Shown: positions 1 through 5,599, numbered from the stretch's first letter. The stretch is DNA of 5,599 bases from an uncultured Bacteroidales bacterium (GCA_947367415.1 CANBEE010000187.1:1-5599); one strand, 5' to 3'. Numbers and translations: made by a program. The notes: generated by a model not told the origin, from the sequence alone.

Positions 1-15
1 CAGCAGGACAATGTA

Positions 16-93
16 ATTTACACTTTCTGTTGCTTAATTCGTTGAGCATCATAGATACTAAGCCCAAAAGATTTACACAAACATTTACACTTT
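16..93. repeat. Three copies of ATTTACAC downstream of recQ
   Basis: Plus-strand ATTTACACTTT occurs at 16-26 and 83-93, and a third ATTTACAC lies at 71-78. The 144-nt segment beyond the recQ stop is AT-rich, has no supportable gene and no clear intrinsic terminator for recQ. The only stems found on the minus strand are weak: CAAGG/CCTTG at 143-139 and 110-106, and TAAGCC/GGCTTA at 114-109 and 64-59, neither followed by a T-run. The repeats could be protein-binding sites or chance in AT-rich DNA. Confidence 0.45.
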
Positions 94-144
94 TTGTACA
101 GTTCCCAAGGCTTAAATCCTACTGCATCTTTTTTGTTCCCTTGT

Positions 145-2043
145 TTACGCCAGGCTCTTTACCATCCCATTCTGAAGGACGATTGCTTCCTCCTCGATGA
201 GGCGTTGCAGGAAAGGTTTCAGTTGGGTGTCGTCGATGGGGAGGGTGCGGAGCTCCTCTGTGGAGTGGGGCACACCGTCGGAGAGCAGGTGGAGGAGCAT
301 CTCGCGGTAGGCACGGTAGTGGAGCTCGGAGAGGGGTGTGTGGCGGTGCTTGCGGCAGTTGTCGCACACCTGGCAGAGGGGAGCGGTGTGCTCACCAAAG
401 TAGCGGAGGAGCATGCGGCTGCGGCATTGGTTTTCCGACAGGGCATATTCCTTCATGGCCTCGATGCGCTGGGCGTAGCTCTCCTTGCGCTCTTCGTAGA
501 TGGCGGGAGTGATGACGACGCGGTCGGTATCGACACGCTTGCGAGTGAAGGTGACCGAGGGACAGGTGCGGCGAGGTATATAATGTATCACGCGCGCGCG
601 ACCCAGTCCGAGCAGGGCTTCGTAGAGGGGCTCGAGGTCGATGCCGCTCATCTCGCTGATGAACTTCTCGTCGATGAACACGTAGTCGCTGAAGACGCCG
701 CTATAGAGGCGCAGAAGGGTGCGGATGAGGGTGTCGGTGTCGTCACTGTCGTCGCGGCGGCGGTATAGCTCGTCGCGCTGGATGGTGAAGCGCAGGCGTG
801 AGGTGTGCTCCTCTTCCTCCTCGTAGTGAATGTAGCCTGCCTGTGTGAGCAGGCGCAGGGCACTCTCGGTTTGCACAAGGGGCAGGTGGTAGGCACGGCA
901 AAATTCGTGGAGGTCGAAGTCGTAGTGGCAACCCTCGCCATCGCCCACTGCCATCTGGTAGTAGTAGCCGAGGCGCTCATAGATACCGCGTATGAATTCC
1001 TTGTCGGGGTAGTTGTCGCTCACGCGGCGCGAGAGCTTGCGCTTGTCGTCGGGGGTGTAGAGGAGTACGGCATAGGCGGTGAGTCCATCGCGTCCGGCAC
1101 GGCCTGCCTCCTGGTAGTAGGCCTCGGGCGAGTCGGGCATCTCGTAGTGGATGACCATGCGTACGTCGGGCTTGTCGATACCCATGCCGAAGGCATTGGT
1201 GGCTACCATGACGCGGGTGGTACCGGCGGTCCACTGCTGTTGGCGCTTGTCCTTGTCGCGGCTGTCGATGCCGGCGTGGTAGAAGGCGGCGCTGATGCCG
1301 TGGTCGTTCAATAGGCGGGCTATCTCGAGGGTCTTGTCGCGGTTGCGCACGTAGACGATGGCCGAACCCTGCACGCTGCTGAGGATGTGGAGCATCTCGG
1401 CCTCCTTGTTCTCGGTGTGGCGCACGATGTAGTTGAGGTTCTTGCGCTCGAAGCTCATGCGGAACACGTTCTCCTTGCGGAACTGCAGGCGGTGCTGTAT
1501 GTCCTTCACTACCTCGGGCGTCGCGGTAGCCGTAAGGGCGAGGATGGGGATATCGGGCAGCTGCTTGCGGATGTCGGCAATGGCAAGGTAGGAGGGGCGG
1601 AAGTCGTAGCCCCACTGGGATATGCAGTGACTCTCGTCGATGGTGATGAAGCTCACCTGCATACGGCGCAGCTTGGTGAGGAAGATGTCGGAGGTGAGGC
1701 GCTCGGGAGAGATGTAGAGGAACTTGTATCCGCCAAGGATGCAGTTGTCGAGCGCTGCCACGATATTGTCGCGGCTCATGCCTGAGAAGATAGCTACAGC
1801 CTTGATGCCGCGCTCGCGCAGCTTGGCAACCTGGTCCTTCATAAGGGCGATGAGCGGAGTGATGACAATGCAGATGCCTGGCATGGCCAAGGCAGGCACC
1901 TGGAAAGTGATGCTCTTGCCGCCTCCTGTGGGCATAAGCCCGAGGGTGTCGCGTCCGCTGCCTATGCTGCGGATAATGTCTTCCTGTATGCTACGGAACG
2001 AGTCGTAGCCGAAGTACTCGCGTAGAACCCTCTGGTATTCCAT
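145..2043 (-). CDS. recQ: RecQ-family ATP-dependent 3'-5' DNA helicase, Bacteroidetes-type without HRDC (632 aa)
   Basis: Superfamily 2 DNA helicase that unwinds duplexes with 3' tails during recombination repair and at stalled forks. Visible helicase motifs: motif 0 around residues 15-24 (Q20), Walker A MPTGGGKS at 37-44, motif Ia ITPLIALMKDQV at 61-72, motif II plus aromatic loop DESHCISQWGYDFRP at 136-150, motif III LTATAT at 170-175, motif V around 278-292 and arginine-finger motif VI YYQEAGRAGRDG at 309-320. A zinc cluster C540, C557, C560, C563 has the 17/3/3 spacing I recall for E. coli RecQ, but lies about 170 residues further from motif VI. The inserted segment holds an acidic run (E408-E412) and DDSDDTD at 431-437. 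A tail of about 70 residues follows the cysteines, perhaps a small winged helix; no HRDC domain is seen. The ATG at 2043 is chosen because MEYQRVLREYFGYDSF begins the usual RecQ N-terminus. An in-frame TTG at 2097 would only add translated repeat sequence. It lies 103 nt downstream of recJ, probably in the same transcript. Its GC content (about 60%) exceeds that of its neighbours. Confidence 0.95.
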   Translation of the reverse strand: MEYQRVLREYFGYDSFRSIQEDIIRSIGSGRDTLGLMPTGGGKSITFQVPALAMPGICIVITPLIALMKDQVAKLRERGIKAVAIFSGMSRDNIVAALDNCILGGYKFLYISPERLTSDIFLTKLRRMQVSFITIDESHCISQWGYDFRPSYLAIADIRKQLPDIPILALTATATPEVVKDIQHRLQFRKENVFRMSFERKNLNYIVRHTENKEAEMLHILSSVQGSAIVYVRNRDKTLEIARLLNDHGISAAFYHAGIDSRDKDKRQQQWTAGTTRVMVATNAFGMGIDKPDVRMVIHYEMPDSPEAYYQEAGRAGRDGLTAYAVLLYTPDDKRKLSRRVSDNYPDKEFIRGIYERLGYYYQMAVGDGEGCHYDFDLHEFCRAYHLPLVQTESALRLLTQAGYIHYEEEEEHTSRLRFTIQRDELYRRRDDSDDTDTLIRTLLRLYSGVFSDYVFIDEKFISEMSGIDLEPLYEALLGLGRARVIHYIPRRTCPSVTFTRKRVDTDRVVITPAIYEERKESYAQRIEAMKEYALSENQCRSRMLLRYFGEHTAPLCQVCDNCRKHRHTPLSELHYRAYREMLLHLLSDGVPHSTEELRTLPIDDTQLKPFLQRLIEEEAIVLQNGMVKSLA

Positions 2044-2157
2044 GTTATGGTTTATGGTTGATGGTTGAGGGATGATGGAAGCAGCCTTTGGCTGCAATGA
2101 TAACTTTGCTATTCGGAGTTAACTCTCAACCCTCAACCCTAAACTATCATCCCTCAA
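2044..2157. repeat. Palindromic heptamer-repeat element filling the recJ-recQ spacer
   Basis: Each end carries five copies of a seven-base unit in inverted orientation. At 2123-2157 (plus strand) the units are variants of CCCTCAA. At 2044-2078 (read on the minus strand) they are variants of CCATCAA. The inner three units, 2123-2143 and 2051-2071, are complementary at 18 of 21 positions, so the recJ-recQ transcript could form a long stem. The core (2079-2122) holds a smaller perfect hairpin. The distal array runs over the recJ stop codon and last codons (IEG), and the proximal array ends exactly at the recQ ATG. Similar heptamer strings occur in Bacteroidales intergenic regions to my recollection, so it may be one member of a dispersed family. 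Function is unknown; repeat structure and pairing are seen directly. Confidence 0.8.
2081..2095. other. Perfect 6-bp hairpin in the core of the recJ-recQ spacer
   Basis: GCAGCC and GGCTGC flank a three-base loop (TTT on plus, AAA on minus). On the transcribed minus strand the hairpin is followed by TTCCATCAT rather than a T-run, so it does not look like an intrinsic terminator. It sits inside the larger pairing formed by the heptamer arms and may nucleate that fold or slow exonucleases at the recJ 3' end. Confidence 0.6.
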
Positions 2158-3871
2158 TGCGTGGCTTGATGCTCTCGATAAATAGTTGTACCTCGCCTCG
2201 TTTATGGCTATTCTCCTCTATGGTGTAGCAGATGTCGAAGGCCTGCTTTGACTTGATGTAGCGTGCCTGTGAACTCTGTCCGAAAGCGATGCCATTAATT
2301 ACGCGGTTGGAATGGTTGTCGACTAGTTCCAACTTGATATGCTCTTGATTGTGCCCTACCACCTTGCTGGTGCCGTAGTCGTATACCTGACGGGTGCAGA
2401 AGATGGGCTTGAGGTTGTCGGGGCCATAAGGCTCGAAACGTTTGAGATCGTTGTAGAGCTTCATGGAAACGTCGCGGAACGAAAGCTCCTCGTCGATGTA
2501 GATGATTGCATCGGTTTGGTTGGGCTGGATATTCTCTGAAACATACTCCTCGAAGCGGCGGGTAAACTCCTCAATGTTTTCAATCTTGAGCGAAAGACCT
2601 GCGGCGTAGGGGTGGCCTCCGAAGTTGTCGAGCAGGTCGCGGCAGCTCTCGATGGCTTTGTATACATCGAAGTCGGCCACTGAACGTGCCGAGCCGGTGG
2701 CCATATCGTTGGTCTTGGTGAGCACTACTGAGGGACGGTAGAAGAGCTCGGTGAGGCGTGAGGCTACAATGCCGATGACTCCACGGTGCCAGTCTTCGTT
2801 ATAGAGTACGATGGATCGCTTGTCGGCCAGGCCTTCCAGGTTGTCTACAATCTGGTTGGCCTCTTCGGTCATTGTCTTGTCGAGGTCCTTACGGGCTTCG
2901 TTATATTCGTTGATTTGGTTGCTCAGTTCAAGGGCTCTGTTGTAGTCCTTTTCTGTGAGCAGGTCTACGGCCTCCTTACCTGTCTGTATGCGTCCTGAAG
3001 CATTGATGCGGGGACCTATCTTGAAGATGATATCGTTGATCTTGACTTCCTTGTCCTTGAGTCCGCAAACCTCAATGATAGCTCGCAATCCGGTGCTTGG
3101 ATTGTGATTTATCTGGCGTAGTCCATGATATGCAAGGATTCGGTTTTCGCCCATAATGGGTACGATGTCCGAAGCGATGCTCACAGCCACCAGGTCGAGA
3201 TAGGGGATGAGCTGGCTGAACTCAATGCCGTTGTCCTTGGCAAAGGCCTGCATCAGCTTGAATCCTACACCGCAGCCAGAGAGGTGAGGGTAGGGGTAGT
3301 TGGAGCCTATGAGCTTGGGGTTGAGGATGGCTACTGCAGGTGGCAAAACATCGTCCTGCACATGATGGTCACACACGATGAAGTCAATACCCAGCTCTTT
3401 GGCATAGGCAATCTCATCCACAGCCTTTACGCCGCAGTCGAGCACGATAACCAGTTTTACACCTGTCTCCTTGGCATAGTTCACTCCCTTGATTGACACT
3501 CCATAGCCGTCGTTGTAGCGATTGGGTATGTAGTAGTCGATGTTGGTGGTAAACTGCTGCAGAAAACGATAAACTAAGGATACAGCTGTAGTGCCGTCGA
3601 CGTCGTAGTCGCCATAGACGAGGATGCGTTCCTTACGCCCTAATGCTTGGTTAATACGGTCTACCGCAGCATCCATTCCGTCCATAAGGAAGGGATCGTG
3701 CAGGTCGGTCAGGCTCGGTCGGAAGAAGCGCTTGGCTTCTGCAGCCGTGGTAATTCCTCTATCAAGGAGCAGCCGACAGATTGCCGGATTGATGCCCAAC
3801 TCCTTGGATAGGGCTTCAGCTCTCTGGATCTTTTGATCGGTGGGAGGTTGATAGTTCCATTTGTTATTCAT
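2147..3871 (-). CDS. recJ: Single-stranded-DNA-specific 5'-3' exonuclease RecJ (574 aa)
   Basis: Metal-dependent DHH-family nuclease that degrades single-stranded DNA 5' to 3' in RecF-pathway recombination, base-excision and mismatch repair, often after unwinding by RecQ. The catalytic motifs are in order: YGDYDVDG at residues 86-93, LDCG at 144-147, CDHH at 167-170, SDIVPIMGENR at 234-244, then GPRINASGRI at 286-295. The linked DHHA1 domain shows WHRGVIGIVASRL at 361-373, GSARS at 393-397 and the substrate-binding GGHPYAAG at 418-425. An OB-like C-terminal region follows, containing RFEPYGPDNLKPIF at 478-491. The length matches typical RecJ (E. coli about 577 aa) and no motif is missing, so the gene looks intact. 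The ATG follows an A-rich leader without a Shine-Dalgarno sequence, as is usual in Bacteroidetes. The final codons and the stop lie inside a heptamer repeat array that continues into the spacer. recQ lies downstream on the same strand, suggesting a recJ-recQ operon. Confidence 0.97.
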   Translation of the reverse strand: MNNKWNYQPPTDQKIQRAEALSKELGINPAICRLLLDRGITTAAEAKRFFRPSLTDLHDPFLMDGMDAAVDRINQALGRKERILVYGDYDVDGTTAVSLVYRFLQQFTTNIDYYIPNRYNDGYGVSIKGVNYAKETGVKLVIVLDCGVKAVDEIAYAKELGIDFIVCDHHVQDDVLPPAVAILNPKLIGSNYPYPHLSGCGVGFKLMQAFAKDNGIEFSQLIPYLDLVAVSIASDIVPIMGENRILAYHGLRQINHNPSTGLRAIIEVCGLKDKEVKINDIIFKIGPRINASGRIQTGKEAVDLLTEKDYNRALELSNQINEYNEARKDLDKTMTEEANQIVDNLEGLADKRSIVLYNEDWHRGVIGIVASRLTELFYRPSVVLTKTNDMATGSARSVADFDVYKAIESCRDLLDNFGGHPYAAGLSLKIENIEEFTRRFEEYVSENIQPNQTDAIIYIDEELSFRDVSMKLYNDLKRFEPYGPDNLKPIFCTRQVYDYGTSKVVGHNQEHIKLELVDNHSNRVINGIAFGQSSQARYIKSKQAFDICYTIEENSHKRGEVQLFIESIKPRIEG

Positions 3872-3875
3872 TATA

Positions 3876-3900
3876 TGTTGTCTTTTTTTTTGTTGTCTTT
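3876..3900 (-). repeat. Direct repeat AAAGACAACA just upstream of recJ
   Basis: Two exact copies of the 10-mer AAAGACAACA (3900-3891 and 3885-3876) are spaced 15 nt apart and joined by further A residues; together they form a nine-base A run. The second copy ends 4 nt before the recJ ATG. The A-rich composition fits the unstructured leaders that replace Shine-Dalgarno sites in Bacteroidetes and probably serves as the ribosome-loading region. The duplication may have arisen by slippage. Confidence 0.55.
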
Positions 3901-3905
3901 CTCGG

Positions 3906-3924
3906 AGACACAGAAAATGTGTCT
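3906..3924. other. Perfect 7-bp hairpin in the recJ leader
   Basis: AGACACA (3906-3912) and TGTGTCT (3918-3924) are exact inverted copies around a 5-nt loop. On the minus strand the hairpin ends 34 nt before the recJ ATG and is followed by CCGAGAAAG, with no T-tract, so it is not a standard terminator. It could stabilise the leader, act as a protein-binding palindrome, or be incidental. Confidence 0.5.
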
Positions 3925-3971
3925 ATTAAATGGCTTACAGCGTGTTACGAGAGTATGGCCAATTAATTTTG

Positions 3972-3999
3972 TAAAATTACAAAAAAGAAAGGAGACAAA
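3972..3999 (-). promoter_or_regulatory. Weak promoter candidate for recJ-recQ
   Basis: On the minus strand TTTG (3999-3996) is followed after 16 nt by TAATTTTA (3979-3972), which matches TAnnTTTG at seven of eight positions. The spacer is shorter than the usual 19-21 nt and the last base is wrong, so this is the best available candidate rather than a good promoter. It would give a leader of about 95 nt before recJ. The same bases belong to an AT palindrome (3964-3979, TAATTTT-GT-AAAATTA) whose plus-strand half is a perfect TAATTTTG box without an evident -33 element. Confidence 0.22.
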
Positions 4000-4058
4000 C
4001 GAATAATTGGAGTAAAATATAATTTATTTTAACTCAACGAATGTCTCTTTGGAACTGT

Positions 4059-4090
4059 TAAGGTACTTGATTGGACAAGTGGATTCCTTA
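4059..4090 (-). other. Stem-loop directly after the GHL10 stop codon (possible 3' end)
   Basis: On the minus strand TAAGG (4090-4086) pairs with CCTTA (4063-4059), and ACTTG (4080-4076) pairs with CAAGT (4069-4065) around a 6-nt loop. An asymmetric internal loop (AATCC opposite A) separates the two stems. The structure begins at the base following the TAG stop. No T-run follows directly; the nearest T-rich stretch is at 3981-3990. It may mark the mRNA 3' end but is a weak terminator candidate. Confidence 0.3.
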
Positions 4091-5572
4091 CTATTTGGGT
4101 GAAATGAGGTGAATTCTGTCGTTTTCCCATTGTAAGGGAGCGCTCTCATTGCCGTAGCGGTCAATGGTGGTTATGGCGTAGTGGCGCGGATGCACAATGC
4201 TTTGAGTTGCCTCCGTGTAGTATGGTTCGCTTATGTAGGTGCACTGCAGGTTTACCGCATTATCAGTGTCTACAGGGAAGGTATTGCTACTGTACACATT
4301 ATACATGACATCAGCGCCGGTTTCCTCCCAAGTGAGAGTGGTGATATGCTTGTCTATAGTGACTTCCAACGCTTGAGGAGCCGAAGGCAGTGTGTCGCTG
4401 AGCCACGTCATGGCAGGCACCAGGGCTGGAGTGGGGTAGAATAGGCGTAGGTACTCATACACTCCTTTGGTATTGTCGGTTACGAACTTTGAGCGGAACT
4501 GCGCTGCGCCCCCCGTAGGGTGGGAGCGTACGACGTTGAGTTGGCGAACTATCTCCTCCAGGTTCCAATTCTTCTCGTCGGGATGGAGCTGATAGGTACC
4601 CATGCCTGCAATGACATGTCGTCCATAGCTGTGCTCATGCCAGTCCGTAATGAAGGGGTAGAAGTGCTTACCTGTATAATATAGCATGGGAAATAGTGCA
4701 TCGACAATCCCCTCGCTCATCCATTCTTGTGCCGCTTGGTTCACGGTGTGATATGCATTCCATCCGTAGCTGCTATATCGGCTGGTATCATTATATTTGC
4801 CGAGTGTAGCTGCGCTTACGCATACCCAAGGCTTGATGCTTTTGACCTTGGCATATAGTGAGCGCATGATGCCGGTTATATTGCTTCTTCTCCAGTCGCT
4901 CTTGGATTGTCCTCTTTGCTTCGATTTGTTGAAGGCGGAGCCGTCCGGGTAGCTGCTGTTTCCCTCGGGATAACGTATGTAGTCAAAATGTATGCCATCA
5001 ATATCATACTTGGTTACCATCTCTTCTACCAATGCGCTGAGGTGTTGCGTAGTTCCGGGGTGGGCAGGCTCCATATACCATGCCCCCTTGAATCGGGTGC
5101 ATTGGTTGCGCTTTTGGCTGGGGAGCGACTGTTTGCCATGCCCTTGCACATGGAGTGCGTCGCCTATAGGGATGGTTACGAGCCAGGCATGTAGCTGCAT
5201 GCCGCGCTTATGGCATTGCTCAATGGCAAAGGCCAGCGGGTCGTAGTCGGGGGCTACGCCATGTTTCCCGGTGAAGACTGGGCTGAAAGGCTCTACCTCT
5301 GATGGGTATATGACATCGCCTCGGATTCGTGTCTGAAGCAGTATCGTGTTTATGCTGATGGTTTGTAGACTATCGAGGATGCGGCATAGGTGGGCACGCT
5401 GGGCAGCGTAGTCGCCCATGTGCTCCTCGAGTGGCCAGTCAAGTCCCTTGATGGTGGTGAGCCATACGGCACGATATTCGCGCTTGGGGGCCTCGATGAA
5501 TTGTGCAAGAGTATGTGTAGGTATGATAAATGTTATGAGTGCTGCCCATAACAACCATGCAAATCTTTTCAT
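4091..5572 (-). CDS. Secreted glycosyl-hydrolase-like family 10 (GHL10/DUF187) protein with C-terminal FN3-like domain (493 aa)
   Basis: Predicted exported glycan hydrolase. Residues 1-23 form a signal peptide (MKR, hydrophobic core at about 5-17, likely signal peptidase I cut after TLA at 23). There is no lipobox cysteine, so a periplasmic or secreted rather than lipidated protein is expected. The GHL10 TIM-barrel signatures are clear: REYRAVWLTTIKGLDWP at 31-47, QTRIRGDVIYPSEVEPFSP at 80-98, YDIDGIHFDYIRYP at 189-202 (D197 is a candidate catalytic acid), VDALFPMLYYT at 290-300 and WNLEEIVRQL at 336-345. From about 395 to 480 a beta-rich segment with PSAPQALEV and HYAITTIDRYGNESAP resembles a fibronectin type III domain. 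Characterised relatives include E. coli DigH (YddW), which cleaves peptide-free peptidoglycan strands; that substrate is an inference here. The chosen ATG starts the signal peptide and follows a TAnnTTTG box by 4 nt. Length and motifs look complete. Confidence 0.92.
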   Translation of the reverse strand: MKRFAWLLWAALITFIIPTHTLAQFIEAPKREYRAVWLTTIKGLDWPLEEHMGDYAAQRAHLCRILDSLQTISINTILLQTRIRGDVIYPSEVEPFSPVFTGKHGVAPDYDPLAFAIEQCHKRGMQLHAWLVTIPIGDALHVQGHGKQSLPSQKRNQCTRFKGAWYMEPAHPGTTQHLSALVEEMVTKYDIDGIHFDYIRYPEGNSSYPDGSAFNKSKQRGQSKSDWRRSNITGIMRSLYAKVKSIKPWVCVSAATLGKYNDTSRYSSYGWNAYHTVNQAAQEWMSEGIVDALFPMLYYTGKHFYPFITDWHEHSYGRHVIAGMGTYQLHPDEKNWNLEEIVRQLNVVRSHPTGGAAQFRSKFVTDNTKGVYEYLRLFYPTPALVPAMTWLSDTLPSAPQALEVTIDKHITTLTWEETGADVMYNVYSSNTFPVDTDNAVNLQCTYISEPYYTEATQSIVHPRHYAITTIDRYGNESAPLQWENDRIHLISPK

Positions 5573-5576
5573 ACTG

Positions 5577-5584
5577 CAAAATTA
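5577..5584 (-). promoter_or_regulatory. Bacteroidetes-type -7 box (TAATTTTG) for the GHL10 gene
   Basis: A perfect match to the Bacteroidetes primary-sigma -7 consensus TAnnTTTG ends 4 nt before the GHL10 ATG. The expected start of transcription would therefore fall at, or within a few bases of, the start codon, giving a leaderless or nearly leaderless mRNA. The matching -33 TTTG element would lie about 20 nt upstream of the box, just outside the window, so the promoter cannot be confirmed here. Confidence 0.4.
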
Positions 5585-5599
5585 GTGCAAGCCGAGTGA

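Noticed and set aside
18..158. Open 46-codon minus-strand stretch after recQ reading KPWELYKKCKCLCKSFGLS
   Set aside because: It looks peptide-like but has no ATG or plausible start in frame, overlaps the recQ end, and its Cys/Lys pattern comes from the ATTTACAC repeats. A decayed gene end is possible but unsupported.
3..200. Plus-strand frame open from the window edge to about position 200
   Set aside because: No recognisable protein features and it overlaps recQ in antisense; AT-rich spacer sequence explains the openness.
94..768. 224-codon open frame on the plus strand opposite recQ
   Set aside because: It is antisense to a clearly real recQ, has low-complexity Val/Ala/Gly-rich composition caused by GC-rich codons on the other strand, and shows no domain.
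977..1615. 212-codon open frame on the minus strand in another frame of recQ
   Set aside because: Arg/Pro/His-rich composition typical of a shifted frame in GC-rich coding DNA, and it is fully inside the helicase motifs of recQ.
2081..2095. Intrinsic terminator between recJ and recQ
   Set aside because: The hairpin is short and not followed by a T-run on either strand.
2044..2097. In-frame N-terminal extension of RecQ from a TTG at 2097 (18 extra residues)
   Set aside because: The extra residues are translated heptamer repeats and hairpin with no similarity to RecQ N-termini, and a good ATG at 2043 begins the recognised family start.
2044..2157. CRISPR-like array in the recJ-recQ spacer
   Set aside because: The repeats are only seven bases, contiguous without spacers and in two opposite orientations; no cas genes are present.

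Overview
The window carries three complete genes, all on the minus strand: a secreted glycosyl-hydrolase-like (GHL10/DUF187) protein (4091-5572), recJ (2147-3871) and recQ (145-2043). The likely source is a member of the Bacteroidales (Bacteroides/Prevotella-like). The reasons are the RecQ type (about 630 residues, no HRDC domain, zinc cysteines near the C-terminus), the absence of Shine-Dalgarno sequences with A-rich leaders instead, a perfect TAnnTTTG promoter box in front of the GHL10 gene, and short heptamer repeats in a spacer. Genus and species cannot be decided from this sequence.

Layout in the direction of transcription (high to low coordinates): the GHL10 gene begins 27 nt from the window edge, with a TAnnTTTG box only 4 nt before its ATG. 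A 219-nt AT-rich spacer follows (3872-4090). It holds a weak stem-loop after the GHL10 stop, an AT palindrome with a poor promoter candidate, a perfect 7-bp hairpin and a duplicated AAAGACAACA next to the recJ start. recJ is then followed by a 103-nt spacer and recQ. That spacer is almost entirely a palindromic repeat element: two inverted arrays of seven-base repeats around a core with its own perfect hairpin. The last 144 nt beyond recQ contain no supportable gene, only a repeated ATTTACAC motif.

Functionally, RecQ (3'-5' DNA helicase) and RecJ (5'-3' single-strand exonuclease) are a known working pair in RecF-pathway recombination and in processing blocked replication forks. Their same-strand adjacency suggests one transcription unit, recJ first. 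The GHL10 protein is exported and probably acts on cell-envelope glycans. It appears functionally unrelated and likely has its own promoter.

The genes are ordinary housekeeping genes, and no new defence or mobile system is visible. The observation most worth a second look is the recJ-recQ spacer. Its arms can pair at 18 of 21 positions just after the recJ stop and just before the recQ start, so it may couple translation of the two genes, or be a small dispersed palindromic element that inserted there. Second are the RecQ domain order (about 170 residues inserted ahead of the zinc cluster) and the higher GC content of recQ relative to its neighbours.
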